Assembly: GCA_036365455.1 (NCBI GenBank) | Contig: JAWQUS010000032.1 | Coordinates: 11,540,001-11,604,000 of the forward strand | DNA length: 64,000 nucleotides | Direction of reading: 5' to 3' | From: Macrosoma leucophasiata | Lineage: Eukaryota; Arthropoda; Insecta; Lepidoptera; Hedylidae | Shown here: positions 1 through 10,728 of the stretch, in pieces | Layout of the letters: each line of letters begins with the position of its first letter | Numbering within the stretch: the first letter of the stretch is position 1 | Notes under the pieces: generated by a model | Told to the model about the DNA's origin: nothing | The model's database searches: none | What the model saw: only the letters and a program-made list of their open reading frames with translations | Program-made: the position numbers and the translations under genes

Positions 1-28
1 CCTGGCGTGAAGAAACATACATACATAA
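1..28 (+). repeat. RTE-type LINE/SINE 3' end with ACAT tail, cut by the window edge
   Basis: CCTGGCGTGAAG followed by ACATACATACATA is the terminus of the family whose coding end is visible at 57707-57840. Confidence 0.45.
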
Positions 29-409
29 ACTAGCACATGCTTACAACTTTCTACATCATTGATCGGCTTATCAATGATGTAGTAAGTTGTATTTGTTTTA
101 TATTTCGCTATTGATAAGTAAGAAAGCAATTCAGGAAGGTTCGCATTGGTTTACTTTATTGGTCGTATTGCCGTATACGGTCACAAACAACTATCTAAAG
201 AAAAGCAATTGAATCATTAACTTCATTCATTACTTAATTTATTCTTAATGTTGATAGAATATTTTTACAGCCTAACATAAAATCTACAATCTGCTTCTTT
301 ATTGTGTAACGAAGGTGGGAAACAAGCATGCAGTTGTTTATATTATTTCGCATTAACACATGCTTGTGAGATATATTTTATTTTTAAAGAAAAATGGAAA
401 GAAAAATTT

Positions 410-470
410 GACTTCAGGCGAGGCTCGAACTCGCGACCTACTGGGAATCTAGTCCAGCCGCTCTTCCAAT
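410..470 (-). repeat. Truncated copy of the tRNA-like family within an inverted repeat
   Basis: The 3' two thirds of the same tRNA-like sequence on the minus strand. It is flanked by an inverted pair, ATTATTTCGCATTAACACAT at 343-362 and its reverse around 510-535, plus AAAGAAAAATGG/CTTTAAAAATAAA arms, giving a fold-back unit of about 200 bp. Confidence 0.6.
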
Positions 471-695
471 TTTCTTCAAATTTTCTTTAAAAATAAAATA
501 TATTTCACAAGCATGTGTTAATGCGAAATAATATAAACAATTATTAAGGGTAAAAGCGACTTCTTTACGATATTCAATAAACTGAAAAGTCTATTATATC
601 GGTTGCCTAACTAGCATAGTTGGTAATAGATGGCGCTGCTGCTACCATAAAAGCAATGCAATAGATGTGAAGGAAAGATTTGACAAATCGGGCAG

Positions 696-771
696 GGCTT
701 CAGTAGCTCAATTGGAAGAGCGGCTGGACTAGATTCCCAGTAGGTCGCGAGTTCGAGCCTCGCCTGAAGTC
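696..771 (+). repeat. tRNA-like sequence (76 nt) of a SINE-like family
   Basis: It folds as a cloverleaf: acceptor GGCTTCA/TGAAGTC, D arm GCTC/GAGC, T arm GCGAG-TTCGAGC-CTCGC. Box A (TAGCTCAATTGG) and box B (GTTCGAGCC) of a pol III promoter are present. The anticodon arm CTGGACTAGATTCCCAG has a mismatch and no proper purine 37, so it is unlikely to be a working tRNA. It is followed by CAAATTTTTCTTTCCATTTT, shared with the other copies. Confidence 0.7.
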
Positions 772-803
772 AAATTTTTCTTTCCATTTTTCTTTAAAAA
801 TAA

Positions 804-1035
804 GCATGCAGTTCAAATTGATGTTAAGTGATGACTGTAGCCTATAGACATCTACACAAAAACCAGAGGTCATAATGCAGATGTGTTGCCACCGATGAGA
901 CCTAAGTTTTTGTCTCTGTGATAGTTATTACGGGGCCATACATTGCCATCTAATCACTACCATTTGGATGCAGATAGATTAGGTAATACTATTCCGTGGG
1001 TAATACGGTGGTGCCTTCGCCCTCGATTCCAACAG
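804..1035 (-). repeat. 290-bp SINE-like family, degenerate copy
   Basis: Contains GCATGCAGTTCAAATTGATG, TGACTGTAGCCTATAGACAT, CAATGCAGATGTGTTGCCAC and GGTAATACGGTGGTGCCTTC in family order but heavily mutated. It directly abuts the tRNA-like copy at 696-800. Strand is given by the position of the oligo(A) end in fuller copies. Confidence 0.6.
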
Positions 1036-1321
1036 TAAATATATAATTTATAGTAGGTAATATATGGCCCCAAAATTTCAGACTTGCAAACAAATCACCC
1101 TAGGCATTTTTGATATGGGAATAGTAAAACAGCATAGGTACTAATGTAAGCAAAATAATTAAATAAGTACTACCTATTTAAGGCGAAAAAAAGTTTTTTT
1201 TAAATTGTTCTTATCAGTGCAAACAAGATATACCACCCCATGCCACGCATGAGGCCTAATCACCTAAATTGTTTTGTTTATCTCTGTCATAGAAATTATG
1301 GAGCCACACTTGAAATACTTA

Positions 1322-1475
1322 CCCCCTTATTCATGAACGTATTTTTGCTAAAGTGTTGCTAATCTCTCCTTTGTCCTTTTCTATCCTGCACATTTGACAA
1401 TGCAACTGACAAAGACAAAGCATTCTATAGCTAAAACGTAGGTATCTATTGTAGGTACGTTTATGAATAAGGGGG
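1322..1475. mobile_element. MITE with CCCCCTTATTCATAAACG ends
   Basis: Terminal inverted repeats CCCCCTTATTCATGAACG and CGTTTATGAATAAGGGGG. The inner part CTAATCTCTCCTTTGTCCTT and ACTGACAAAGACAAAGCATT is shared with three other copies. No coding. Confidence 0.8.
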
Positions 1476-2432
1476 TCACCTAATCTATAAAGGTTCAAAT
1501 ACTTTAATGGTAAACCAATCTTAATCTTAGATTTAAATAAATGTTTTTCCTTAATTATTCACTCATTAAAAGCCTGAAATAAGAAACCTCTCCTCCTACA
1601 AATCCCAACTCAACATTCCGAAGCTATAATATCAATAGCGAGCTTTCCGCCGCGGGAAACGAGAAAGCTCACAAGCTCACAGAATTTGCAATAAAATTCC
1701 CTCGATTGCTCTTCAAAAGGGGCTTTGGAATGGCAATCGATACAAAATCCTGTACCACCACTCTCGTCTGTCCCCGTTTAAACAATTGGCATATTTATAG
1801 CATCTACAAATCGTTAAGGCCTTCATTTGAAAGTATTAGAGTTATTTGTACTTGTTGCAATCGATTCGAAGTTGAGGGCAGTGTCAATAGCGAGGGTTGA
1901 CGAATACTATTCGGACAAGTGGCTGTTTTGATTTGTATTTGATATTGAAATTGAACTGGAAAAAAAACGCCACGGTTCTGAAAATAGGGATCTTAGATGG
2001 ACAATAAAGTGATACTTACTTTATGGATATTTTCTATTTTGAGGTAGGTACTTTAATCTATCTGCCGCTTAACGGTAGTGTTTAGCACTGTTTATTTATT
2101 TATTAGCTTTTTCACAATAAAACAGTGCATTCATAAGAGTATATGAGATCTTAAATATAATATTGTGACACCCCGTTGGGGCATTGCTATTTGTACAAAG
2201 AGGACAAAGAGTGTTTTTTATAACATAATTATACCTATATAGATTCTTAACAAATTATATTAGTATGTTTTCATTTTACAGAACTTAGAACTTAATTACA
2301 TATATATTATATCTACATAGAGTTATTTGAATATTTATTACCATTTATATATAAGTGTATCTATGATTATATTAATATTGACTCGCTACATTTATTTTAT
2401 CACATTGCATAGTTAAAATAAAATGTTAATAC
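1476..2432. other. AT-rich stretch without recognised genes
   Basis: A somewhat GC-richer part at 1620-1900 holds an ATG-less 64-residue frame, not recognised. The rest is AT-rich. Confidence 0.4.
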
Positions 2433-2577
2433 ATATCGCCTCTTTACAAGAATAATGTGACATTTCATCTAAATCGTTCTTTATGAAATGCAACATTATT
2501 CTTACAAGAATAACGTGAAATTTCATCTAAATCGTTCTATACGAAATGTCACATTATTCTTGTAAAGAAGCGATATA
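2433..2577. mobile_element. Palindromic MITE-like unit with internal duplication
   Basis: Outer arms ATATCGCCTCTTTACAAGAA and TTCTTGTAAAGAAGCGATAT; inside, AAGAATAATGTGACATTTCA and AAGAATAACGTGAAATTTCA are direct near-copies, and their reverse also occurs. It would fold into one or two hairpins. Confidence 0.65.
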
Positions 2578-2830
2578 TTTTATTACATATTGTGTTATAT
2601 AAGTGTATATATAACTATAGTAGTAATTCCAGTTAGATGATAACGTAGGTAAGGCCCCATAATAACTAGTATTCTAGTAGTATTAATAATTACTCTAACA
2701 AGATAATCTATACATACTTATAATAAAACTGAAGAAGTGTAAATTCTGTACATTAAAAATATTGAAAAAATAAATACCAGGGGATGTTACTAGATCGATA
2801 CCGAACCCAAATATGTGATTAGAAAATTTT

Positions 2831-2831
2831 T

Positions 2832-2861
<30 letters not shown>
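2831..2861 (+). repeat. (TGTC)n microsatellite
   Basis: Seven near-perfect TGTC units. Similar runs are at 3211-3243, 3680-3712, 4600-4620 (as CAGA) and 8177-8200; each sits in a dispersed repeat with a ...CCGATT...AC(T/A)TTGGTATGA or TCGTACC... context. Confidence 0.8.
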
Positions 2862-2862
<1 letters not shown>

Positions 2863-3599
2863 TCAAGCATCACATAAAAACTACCGGTCCGATTACAATG
2901 AAACTTGGTATGATTATACTTTAACCTTTGGCGCACAACAACTGGGTACTTTTTATCCCGGAAAAAATGTGTGTTTGTGCACGCTAATTTCAGAAACGGC
3001 TTATCTGCGGTTTTCACTTATATATTGTGGTAAGTTTTACTTAATATTTAATGTTTGTTTCATGTGAATCAGTCCAGAAATAAAAAAGGTAATTCAATTT
3101 AAAAAATCGTATCGAATATATTTAAGCTATTCTGTATCTTAGTTCTATCTTTTAGGGGGTTTCGTTCCTAAAAGGTAAAAACAGACCCTACGAATTACTA
3201 ATCAACCGCTGTCTGTCTGTCTGTCCGTCCGTCCGTCTGTCTGACACCAAGCTGTATCTCATAAATTGTGTTAGAAAGAAAGCTAACATGTTCACAAATT
3301 ATGTATTTCTGTTACCGCTTTATAGACAAAATTAATTACTAAAAATAAGAAAATGAAAATGTTATGGTGTGCAGTGGGGCATACAATAAATGTGTTTTTT
3401 TTAGTATATTTTTGCTCTATAATAAGTGCAGCAAGCAGACGCTTAAAATTTTCACACAATTTTTAGGTCTTATGTTGGATATTACCTACCATAATAAATC
3501 TATACATCTATACTCTATACAAATAAATAAAATTGGAGTGTCTATGTGTAATATTAAAAAAAACGCATTTTACTAAATGCATATGTGTGTAACACGGTA

Positions 3600-4022
3600 T
3601 ATATATTATACCAAAACAACCATAGATTTATTATCTACTTCGTATTATAAATCTATGAAAAACATTTTTTACAATTTTTGTCTGTTTGTCTGTCTGTCTG
3701 TCTGTTTGTCTGTTTAGCGGGGCTAATCTTGGGAACGGCTGGACCGATTTTGACGGGACTTTCACTGGCCGATAGCTGATGTGATAAGGAGTAACTTAGG
3801 CTACTTTTATCTCCATACATCCATCCATACATACATACTTACATACAAATAAGTAGAATTTGAGTGTCTCCAATTTGGACGGGACTTTCACTGGCAGATA
3901 GCTGATGTAATAAGGAGTAACTTAGGCTACTTTTATACTAGCTGCGCCCACGACTTCGTCCGGGTAGATACTGAACTATCATATTTTTAGTCACGTGGAC
4001 AAAGTCGCGGGCACAGCTAGTT
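3600..4022 (+). repeat. TGTC-microsatellite repeat ending in an 83-bp inverted repeat
   Basis: TTGTCTGTTTGTCTGTCTGT, GGAACGGCTGGACCGATTTT, GACGGGACTTTCACTGGC occurs twice, then ACTAGCTGCGCCCACGACTT pairs with AAGTCGCGGGCACAGCTAGT (3997-4021, one mismatch near its start). Shared with 26350-26620 and 37643-37962. A Helitron-like or SINE-like origin is possible but unproved. Confidence 0.5.
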
Positions 4023-4467
4023 TTTTATATGTTCGTAACGAATTCATTCAAGAACTACCTACCAAATCAATTTTAAATGTTATTTCACCAATAGGATATC
4101 AAATAATTGCTAAAGGACTTATTATACTTTTATCCGAATATCCCACGAAATCGAGATTATAAAAGGTGAAACCGCGGTATAGGTACCTACTGTTAAGCGT
4201 TGTAAGTGTCCACTATAATTTCATTGTAATAACTCAGTTCTGGCGTACCACCATCAAACAAGAACATTATACCAGACTATACGTCGAACTTTATACAAAC
4301 AAGTAGACTAACTTATACCGCGTCAAAGTTCGTCATCGGAAAGTTGCTGGTTATGCTGTGAAACTGCGAAGCAGCTGCAGAGGCATTATTATTTCATATA
4401 AAATAAATCCTCGTGTTCATTTAGTCGGAGTAAAACAAACAAGTTTAGTGTCACAAATATCTAATAC

Positions 4468-4652
4468 TAGCTATTGCCCGCGGCTTCGCCCGCGTGGATG
4501 TCATTATAACTAAGTAGCCTATGTTCTTTCTCAAAGTTAGCTCTATCTCTATAACAAATTTCATTAAAATCGGTTCAGTCGTTTGGACGTGAAAAGGTTA
4601 CAGACAGACAGACAGACAGAGTTACTTTCGCATTTATAATATTAGTAGGGAT
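4468..4652 (+). repeat. CCCGCGGCTTCGCCCGCGTGG dispersed repeat
   Basis: ACTAGCTATTGCCCGCGGCT, AAGTAGCCTATGTTCTTTC, AAAATCGGTTCAGTCGTTTG, a CAGA microsatellite and CATTTATAATATTAGTAGGG. This is a very common lepidopteran repeat; a non-autonomous Helitron-like origin is my guess. Confidence 0.6.
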
Positions 4653-5023
4653 TGTTTGAGCATAATATTTTTGAAACAAATATTTGTGCACTGTGATGAT
4701 AGTCTCTTCAGATTTTCGACGAAGAAAAATCAGGGCATGTGCATGTGCAATTAATACAAAACATAGATTAAAAAACATTCGTCATAAAACAAGTATGTTT
4801 GTATGTATTTTCACGCCTAGTCCCTTACGGGGTAAGCATGGAATTATCGCCGCTGAATTTGTAGTGTCCTGACCACAAATTCAACACACAGCACACAGCA
4901 CACATTTTCTGCATTTTTTCAGCTTTGTGAATGACTACCATCTCACATCTAAAAACCAAACTAACACAAATTTTAACGAAAACCGTATGAAGTTGACTGA
5001 CTGCACTACCGGACAGTACCGGA

Positions 5024-5688
5024 TAGGTTAGGATCCCACTGCAGAATTATTTCGTTCATCCAGATATGCTACAAACCTAATTTTTACGCATATTTATAAT
5101 CTAGAGAATGTAATATAATATTGACCATATTATATTGAAAAAAAAAGTTAAAAATCATTCCCAAAAAAAAAAAAAAAAAATACTCCCGGCCATTTTATGA
5201 TAGGCAGCCTAGTGGATAAATATTTATCCACTTCCTTTGGCCTTGGTTGCCTATCATTAAAAAATGTTTTTTTTTTACTTCTTTTTCAATAAAATATGGT
5301 CCACTTCACAGCAATATGTTTAAAGACTGAAAAATCACGACTGCCATTGCGCACTTGGCCGCCTCCACATATTTTCGTTCCGCCCGATAACTTTTTATCC
5401 ATAACGTATACATGTACCTATTATTTATATATCAAATTAAAGCAATTTTTTTTTCGCTGTTTAATTCTATACCTACTCCCGTAGGCCAAATTAAATTGGC
5501 GGCATATAAGAGTTGCTGGCTGTTAAAATTAAATAATTTAATAAAATATATACTGGCAACAAAATTTTGATAGGCAACCTAGGGGATATATATTATATTC
5601 TCTAGATTATAAATATGCGTAAAAATTAGGTTTGCAGCATATCTGGATGAACGAAATGAATCTGCAGAGGGATCTTGACCTAAGAAGA
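5024..5688. mobile_element. Fold-back element with about 80-bp inverted ends
   Basis: Left arm 5041-5118 (ATTTCGTTCATCCAGATATG, TTTTTACGCATATTTATAAT) and the reverse arm 5593-5667, preceded and followed by GGATCCCACTGCAG / CTGCAGAGGGATC. The centre contains a second inverted pair (GGCAGCCTAGTGGATAAATA / GTGGATAAA...) and poly(A). No coding. Confidence 0.65.
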
Positions 5689-5813
5689 ATTCTCCTCCAC
5701 AAGTGCGCGTCACGTCCCTAAGCATCCTACTACAAACTACTACTTAGTTAGTGGGTACTTAGTAATATTAAGCATGGTAATAATAGTAACAATTTAAGAA
5801 AGTAGGTACTCAC

Positions 5814-5911
5814 CTCTCAGAATGACTTAGTGCGACGGCAGGTGGGCCCCTGCTGTCAGGGCGGGATTCGTCAGGAGGGCCCGGCTCCCCGCTGTTACTT
5901 GTTTGTCGAGT
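5814..5911 (-). CDS. Candidate internal exon of an unrecognised minus-strand gene
   Basis: Read on the minus strand, these 98 bases lie between TTTTGTGCAG and GTGAGTACC, both canonical splice sites. They are far GC-richer than the flanks. One frame (phase 0 start) is open throughout and encodes a proline/serine-rich stretch beginning TRQTSNSGEPGPPDESRPDS. The other two frames hit stops. No repeat copy of it is visible elsewhere in the window. The gene would run divergently from FABP. I do not recognise the protein. It is too short, and lacks a start codon, for simple ORF finding. Confidence 0.45.
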
Positions 5912-6002
5912 CTGCACAAAATAGAATAGTTTCGGTCAGATTTCATAAATAACCCGTTCCAAATTTTTTCCTATTATATTAAGTACTTTTTTAAGCTACG
6001 AA

Positions 6003-6608
6003 GTGGCAATCAAGCATACAGTTTACATTGATGTTAAGTACCTAATGTATCTCATCCGCGGATGAAATGTCACTCTTTACTAATAGTAGGCATCGACTCA
6101 TCCGAAGTGGTGTTGTTATTCGGAGGAGTCGCCACCTAGGTAAAATTACTAGTAGTGCTTTCATCCAAAGTTGAGTAACATCTTTAGCATTGTACCTCTC
6201 CAAGATGGCGGCTGCATGAAGTTGTCAACTTTTCAGTCATGGGCGTCGTTTTCATGGTACTTGAGGGTGTTGAATTCGATAGTGGTGTCAAAATGTAAAT
6301 CTAAGATGGCGGACAGTTTTTTTTTTAATATGATAAGTGTATCAATTTCGAGGTTACTTGAGGTGCTGATTACGAAAATGGCATCCTATAAACATTTACA
6401 TGAAATAAGAGATTTCAATGTAGAAGCGTTGCTACTTCTGAGTCCTAAGATATTATGCCTCTGTGCCTGAAATTACAGGGCCGTACATAACCACCTGACC
6501 GGAACGCGATAGTCCTGAACACTACCATTTAGCGGAAACGGCAAGTTAGGTAATTCGGTGGTACTTACGCCCGCGAGCTGGAGCCGTCAATGAAGTTCTA
6601 CCACCAGT
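6003..6608 (-). repeat. 290-bp SINE-like family copy split by unrelated sequence
   Basis: The first block (6003-6040: GTGGCAATCAAGCATACAGT, ACATTGATGTTAAGTA) and the rest (6418-6608: AGTCCTAAGATATTATGCCT to GTTCTACCACCAGT) are separated by 380 bp, apparently an insertion (6041-6417) that contains two AAGATGGCGG motifs. Confidence 0.55.
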
Positions 6609-7738
6609 TGATACAACCTCTTATACTTACCTTTAGCTTTTTGAAAAAACTGGCCTAAAGACGCGTCCTTTACCTATAGGCATACAGCTCAGATTTGTTA
6701 GAGACGCTCAACAGGGTGCAAGGTAGCCCCCATATCTCAATGGGACGCGTAAATTCAAAAACCTCTAGCTCCCTTACTCTACTACAAAGTGGTGAACCAT
6801 TTAAAAAAATATATAGCTGTGTACCGGATTTTTATTGGCAATGTGAATCACATAATTTCATCCATAATAGGTATAACTCATCATCAAAACGAAATCGATC
6901 AAATTATTATGATCCTTTGATACAACTTGATAAGCTTAAGCTTGCATTTCTGCAAATTGACATTGAATTAATGCCTCAAAATGATGAACGGTAACTAGGT
7001 CTGGTATCTTGGAGATTAAGTGATAAATAGTTGTCTGTAGGTATAATTGCGGCCATAGAATTATATAATCCTTATCCTCTAAGCTTGCGGCTTAATTAAT
7101 TCTGCTCATCGTTACGCAAGTCAAATAGTCTTCCACAATTTATTGATTTGCCTCTAAACTAAAGTAGATACCTACCTACGCTCGCTACATTTTCAGAATT
7201 ATCATTTACATTGATTTTTAAACACACTTTTTATCCAGAATTTTTAAAACATCAAAAAGCCGAATGCAGTTGCTTGATACTACTCGTAAGATACTAACAA
7301 TTTATCATCGTGATAGACGGAAGGGATTCTTTCACGTCCCTTTTTGCTCGTTGTTTGGTTCGTATATTCTCTGTTGTATTCAAAACATGCAAACTATGAC
7401 ATTCTTCGCCCTAAGATATGAGCTCTTTAAGATGAGGTTTCTCAAAATTCACGCCACGCTTCAAGGGATGCCATTTCTTTTAGTTTAGCAAATCTTTATA
7501 GCCAAGATTCAATACCGTAAGATCGAGTTACATTGATTACTTCTTTAGTCGTATTTTTAAAAATCTCTCTGGTGTAGAGACTCCTAATGAGTAGCATGGA
7601 TTAAAGTGATTTTATTTGGTTAATAAGGACAGTAGCTTGCTTACCTACATATAAAAGATACGAGAATCATTTTGCTGCGGTGGATCATATTGAAGCCCCC
7701 CCGCCCACGGTCCACCACATTACGTGGAACTATTTTTT
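6609..7738. other. No recognised gene
   Basis: Open frames at 6695-6994 (99 residues, hydrophilic, no known motif) and 7264-7488 have no codon or splice support. No repeat copy within the window was noticed. Confidence 0.4.
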
Positions 7739-7872
7739 GGCGGGGTCAAAAGTCTATGAAGAGAAAGATGAATGTAGAATATGTAGATGAGGCACGGGAG
7801 GTGTGTCAGGACCGGGATATCTGGCGCTACTCACACTCTCTGTCTACCCCGTTAGGGATCTGGCGTAAACAT
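7739..7872 (+). repeat. RTE-type LINE 3' terminal fragment
   Basis: In one frame KRKMNVEYVDEAREVCQDRD IWRYS, then a frameshift and the CTACCCCGTTAGGGATCTGGCG end. This is the last coding stretch plus 3' end of an RTE-like element. Confidence 0.55.
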
Positions 7873-8466
7873 AAATCAATATACCTTTACATATTGTTTT
7901 GGCTTAAGTACACTTCTTTCATTATTATTCATAGGTTAAAGGCATGTTAAAAGTAAATCTTATCTCACCATGATACCCTTAAGCTGATTCACCAGCGGCG
8001 AATCAGCGAAGAAGTTATTCACCGCGGAGAATATGTTTGTTCGTTTGCTCGTCGCGAAGCAGCAGGCGTTACCACGCCCGCTTACCACACTCCCTGTAAA
8101 AGAAACTCATTTAAAATCTTTTTTAGGGTTTCGTACCTTAAAAGGAAAAAAGGAACCCTTATAGGATCACTCGTGCGTCTGTCTGTCTGTCTGTCTGTCA
8201 CAGCCAATTTGCTCCGATACTATCATTCACACCAAGCCTGTTTCTAAACAATGTAATAAAATAAAATGTAATAATATCAAAAGCAATCGATAGCGATACC
8301 TGAGATACTTAGAACGGTACCTAAATAAGTACTTATGCCTCTTCCCCCCTTGGTTCCTTGAAGGTTAATTTTGAGAATGTCCCGTTTTGAGTGATAAAAA
8401 TGGTCACGTTAACCATACCTATTACCTAACTGGAACACGGATTTATCATTGCAAAAGTAACGTAAC

Positions 8467-8642
8467 TTCACGCCTGTAATTCCGGAAGGGGTAGGCAGAG
8501 CTAAATGCATGCCTTCAAGCATATCTACATGCAAACACCCATGGTTCTTCGGTTGCGGTTTTGGCCCATGTAACAGGTGGCTTGCCTATTGACATCACCA
8601 GGCACCTTACCAAACTCCGGTAGGGCCATACATTACACATAT
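8467..8642 (-). repeat. SINE-like repeat shared with 53515-53678
   Basis: TTCACGCCTGTAATTCCGGA, GGGTAGGCAGAGCTAAATGC, ATGCAAACACCCATGGTTCT, TTGGCCCATGTAACAGGTGG: matches the + strand copy at 53515 in reverse. Confidence 0.55.
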
Positions 8643-8883
8643 CTATCTCTTTCTTGTCTTATAAATATCTATCTAATGTGTAGATGTTCGTAATACAACA
8701 ACATTAGAGTGATTTAATATCATTATTGACCAAACACCAATAGTAAACACGTAGACCGAACTGTAATCATAGAGACGCCAAAGTTATGGCGTGACTCGTC
8801 AAAATAAATAAGAGGAGACATTTCAATCTTGTCCATGTATTGTATTTCGGTGGTTGTGTGTCATTATATTATACACACATTGC

Positions 8884-9266
8884 GGATCAACTGTACGGAT
8901 CTGAGTCGTGGACAATTAGAGCGATAGAGCGCAAGAAAATTGATCCTTTTGAGATGTGTTGTTAGCGACGAATGTGTCGATTCTCAAAGCTCAGAATCAA
9001 ACTCCACCATCTGTTACCAGAGCGTCCTAAGCTACTTTGGGCTCATATCGCGCAGGTATCCAAATAATCTGGCAAAACTAATAGTTGTTGGGAAGATAGA
9101 AGGCAAACGACCTCGGGGCTGATCTCCTACCAGATGGAAGGACCAGATCACCAAACTCACTGGCCTCCCCATAACAAAAGCCATGAAGAAGGCCGTAGAC
9201 AGGCCAGATTGGAAGAATCTGGTGACCAAAGCCACCAAGACACTTCAGGACGAGCACGAACTTTAG
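8884..9266 (+). pseudogene. RTE-type LINE endonuclease/reverse transcriptase, C-terminal relic
   Basis: The translation shows the typical C-terminal tail of a lepidopteran RTE-like endonuclease-reverse transcriptase: LYGSESWTIRAIERKK, then LSYFGLISRRYPNNLAKLIV, VGKIEGKRPRG, an in-frame TGA at 9120-9122, and on in the same frame through SPTRWKDQITKLTGLP to DEHEL and TAG at 9264. At least one frameshift lies in the first part (about 8960-9020). The reverse transcriptase core is missing. It is a dead 5'-truncated copy. Confidence 0.75.
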
Positions 9267-9329
9267 TAATGAAGAGTGCGACATTGATGATGCGGATCAA
9301 TAGTGTATTGATAGAATAACAGTAAAAAA

Positions 9330-9383
9330 AAAGATCCGGACGAATTGAGAACCTCCTCCTTTTTTCGAAGTCGGTTAAAAAGG
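9330..9383 (-). repeat. Short dispersed repeat AACCGACTTCGAAAAAAGGAGG
   Basis: CTCCTCCTTTTTTCGAAGTC and GGTTAAAA; the reverse copy is at 24797-24846 (TAACCGACTTCGAAAAAAGG, then AGGAGGTTAACAATTCGTCG). Non-coding. Confidence 0.5.
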
Positions 9384-9427
9384 CTAACAGGACACTTGTA
9401 ATAATTAGTACAACTGCCATTAAGACA

Positions 9428-9714
9428 TTTTTTTTTATATAATGAATGTGGAAAACAAGCATGCAGTCCACATTGATGTTAAGTGAAGACTGCAGCCTAT
9501 AGACAGACACTCACACAAAGACCAAGGTCAAAGTGCAGATGCGTTACCACTCCTGAGGCCTAAGGTGTTATGCCCCTGTACCAGAAATTACAGGGCCGTA
9601 CATTTCCACCTGACCGGAACACGATAGTGCTGAACACTACCATTTAGCGGCAAGTATATTAGGTAATGCGGTGGTGCCTACGCCCGCGAGCTCCGTCACT
9701 GGAGCTCCACACTG
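9428..9714 (-). repeat. 290-bp SINE-like family copy
   Basis: Nearly full length: T tract, GCATGCAGTCCACATTGATG, ACTGCAGCCTATAGACAGAC, GGCCTAAGGTGTTATGCCCC, ACTACCATTTAGCGGCAAGT, GCGGTGGTGCCTACGCCCGC. On the minus strand it ends in oligo(A), the mark of a retroposon. No pol III promoter was recognised at its 5' end. Confidence 0.7.
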
Positions 9715-9847
9715 CTTACCACAAATAATTTTGAAGTTATTCAAGAAAATAGATGTAAATGTACCATTTCCCCACCCTTTGTCTCAGAAACAAAAAAGCC
9801 TAAAATTTTGAAAAAAAATGTCTATAATAACAAAAGTCTTAGGAATC

Positions 9848-9970
9848 GGCGTACGTATATGAAGAGAATGAAAAGTAGATAAGGCACGGGAGGTGTTTCT
9901 GGACCGGAATATCTGGCGCTCCAATCTCTCTGCCTACCCCGTTAGGGACATGGCGTGAAGATACATACAT
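9848..9970 (+). repeat. RTE-type LINE 3' terminal fragment
   Basis: GGCGTACGTATATGAAGAGA, GATAAGGCACGGGAGGTGTT, GGAATATCTGGCGCTCCAAT, then CCTACCCCGTTAGGGACATG and GCGTGAAGATACATACAT. Confidence 0.6.
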
Positions 9971-9999
9971 TTATGATAAATAACATGGGGAACTCATTA

Positions 10000-10440
10000 A
10001 TTGTTAAGTTTGATTAATTGTCTAATTCCAAATTTGTAGAAATTCATTAAGGGTTCGGGGGGTTCCCCGTGAACGCGAGTCCAGCTCGCACTTGGCCGTT
10101 ATTTTCTCCTTTCATACTACAAAAATTAAGTATCAAGTCCATAAATCAAGTTCCTCTAGCTCCATTAGAACTCAACGACCTGTGTTTTATGTAAGTTATT
10201 GAAGAAATTACGTAAATAAAATACGTTTACGATTGTCTGGCCAAAGGGAAAAGATATGTAATAAGTCCTTGTATAGTTTGGCAACTGTTCTATGATTTCC
10301 TTTATTTTATTTTGTTTCATGTCCGTGCTGTCTGTATGAATAAAAATAATGAAATGTTTCTTTCTTTCTTTCAGGATTTTATAACAGTAGGTATACAGGT
10401 TTTAGAGATTTCGGGTAAGTACATTATTGAATAGAATTTT
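10000..10440. other. No recognised gene
   Basis: AT-rich; contains only a TTTC run at 10359-10375 and a GTTCCCCGTGAACGCGAGTC segment of unknown nature. Confidence 0.35.
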
Positions 10441-10441
10441 T

Positions 10442-10728
10442 ACTGGTGGCATAGCTCCAGTGACGAAGCTCGCGGGCGTAGGCACCACCGCATTACCTAA
10501 TATACTTGCCGCTAAATGGTAGTGTTCAGCACTATAGTGTTCCTGTCAGATGGTAATGTAGGGCCCTGTAATTTCCGGCACAGATGCATAACACCTTAGG
10601 CCTCAGGAGTGGTAACGCATCTACGTTTAGACCTTGACCTTTGTATGAGTGTCTATAGGCTGCAGTCATCACTTAACATCAATGTCAACTGCATGCTTGT
10701 TGACCACTTCCATTACATAAAAAAAATA
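10442..10728 (+). repeat. 290-bp SINE-like family copy
   Basis: Starts ACTGGTGGCATAGCTCCAGT and ends CACTTCCATTACATAAAAAA, so it is oriented with its oligo(A) tail on the + strand. All family blocks are present. Confidence 0.7.

Noticed and set aside
696..771. A functional tRNA gene
   Set aside because: The cloverleaf is good but the anticodon stem has a mismatch, the loop lacks a normal position 37, and several truncated copies with shared flanks show it is a repeat.
2831..2861. CRISPR-like array from repeated TGTC units
   Set aside because: It is a simple tetranucleotide microsatellite with no spacers, in a eukaryotic genome.
8088..8100. A microexon GGAGTGTG on the minus strand between TTTTACAG and GTAAGC
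   Set aside because: Eight bases between chance-like splice words, with no neighbouring exon in phase.
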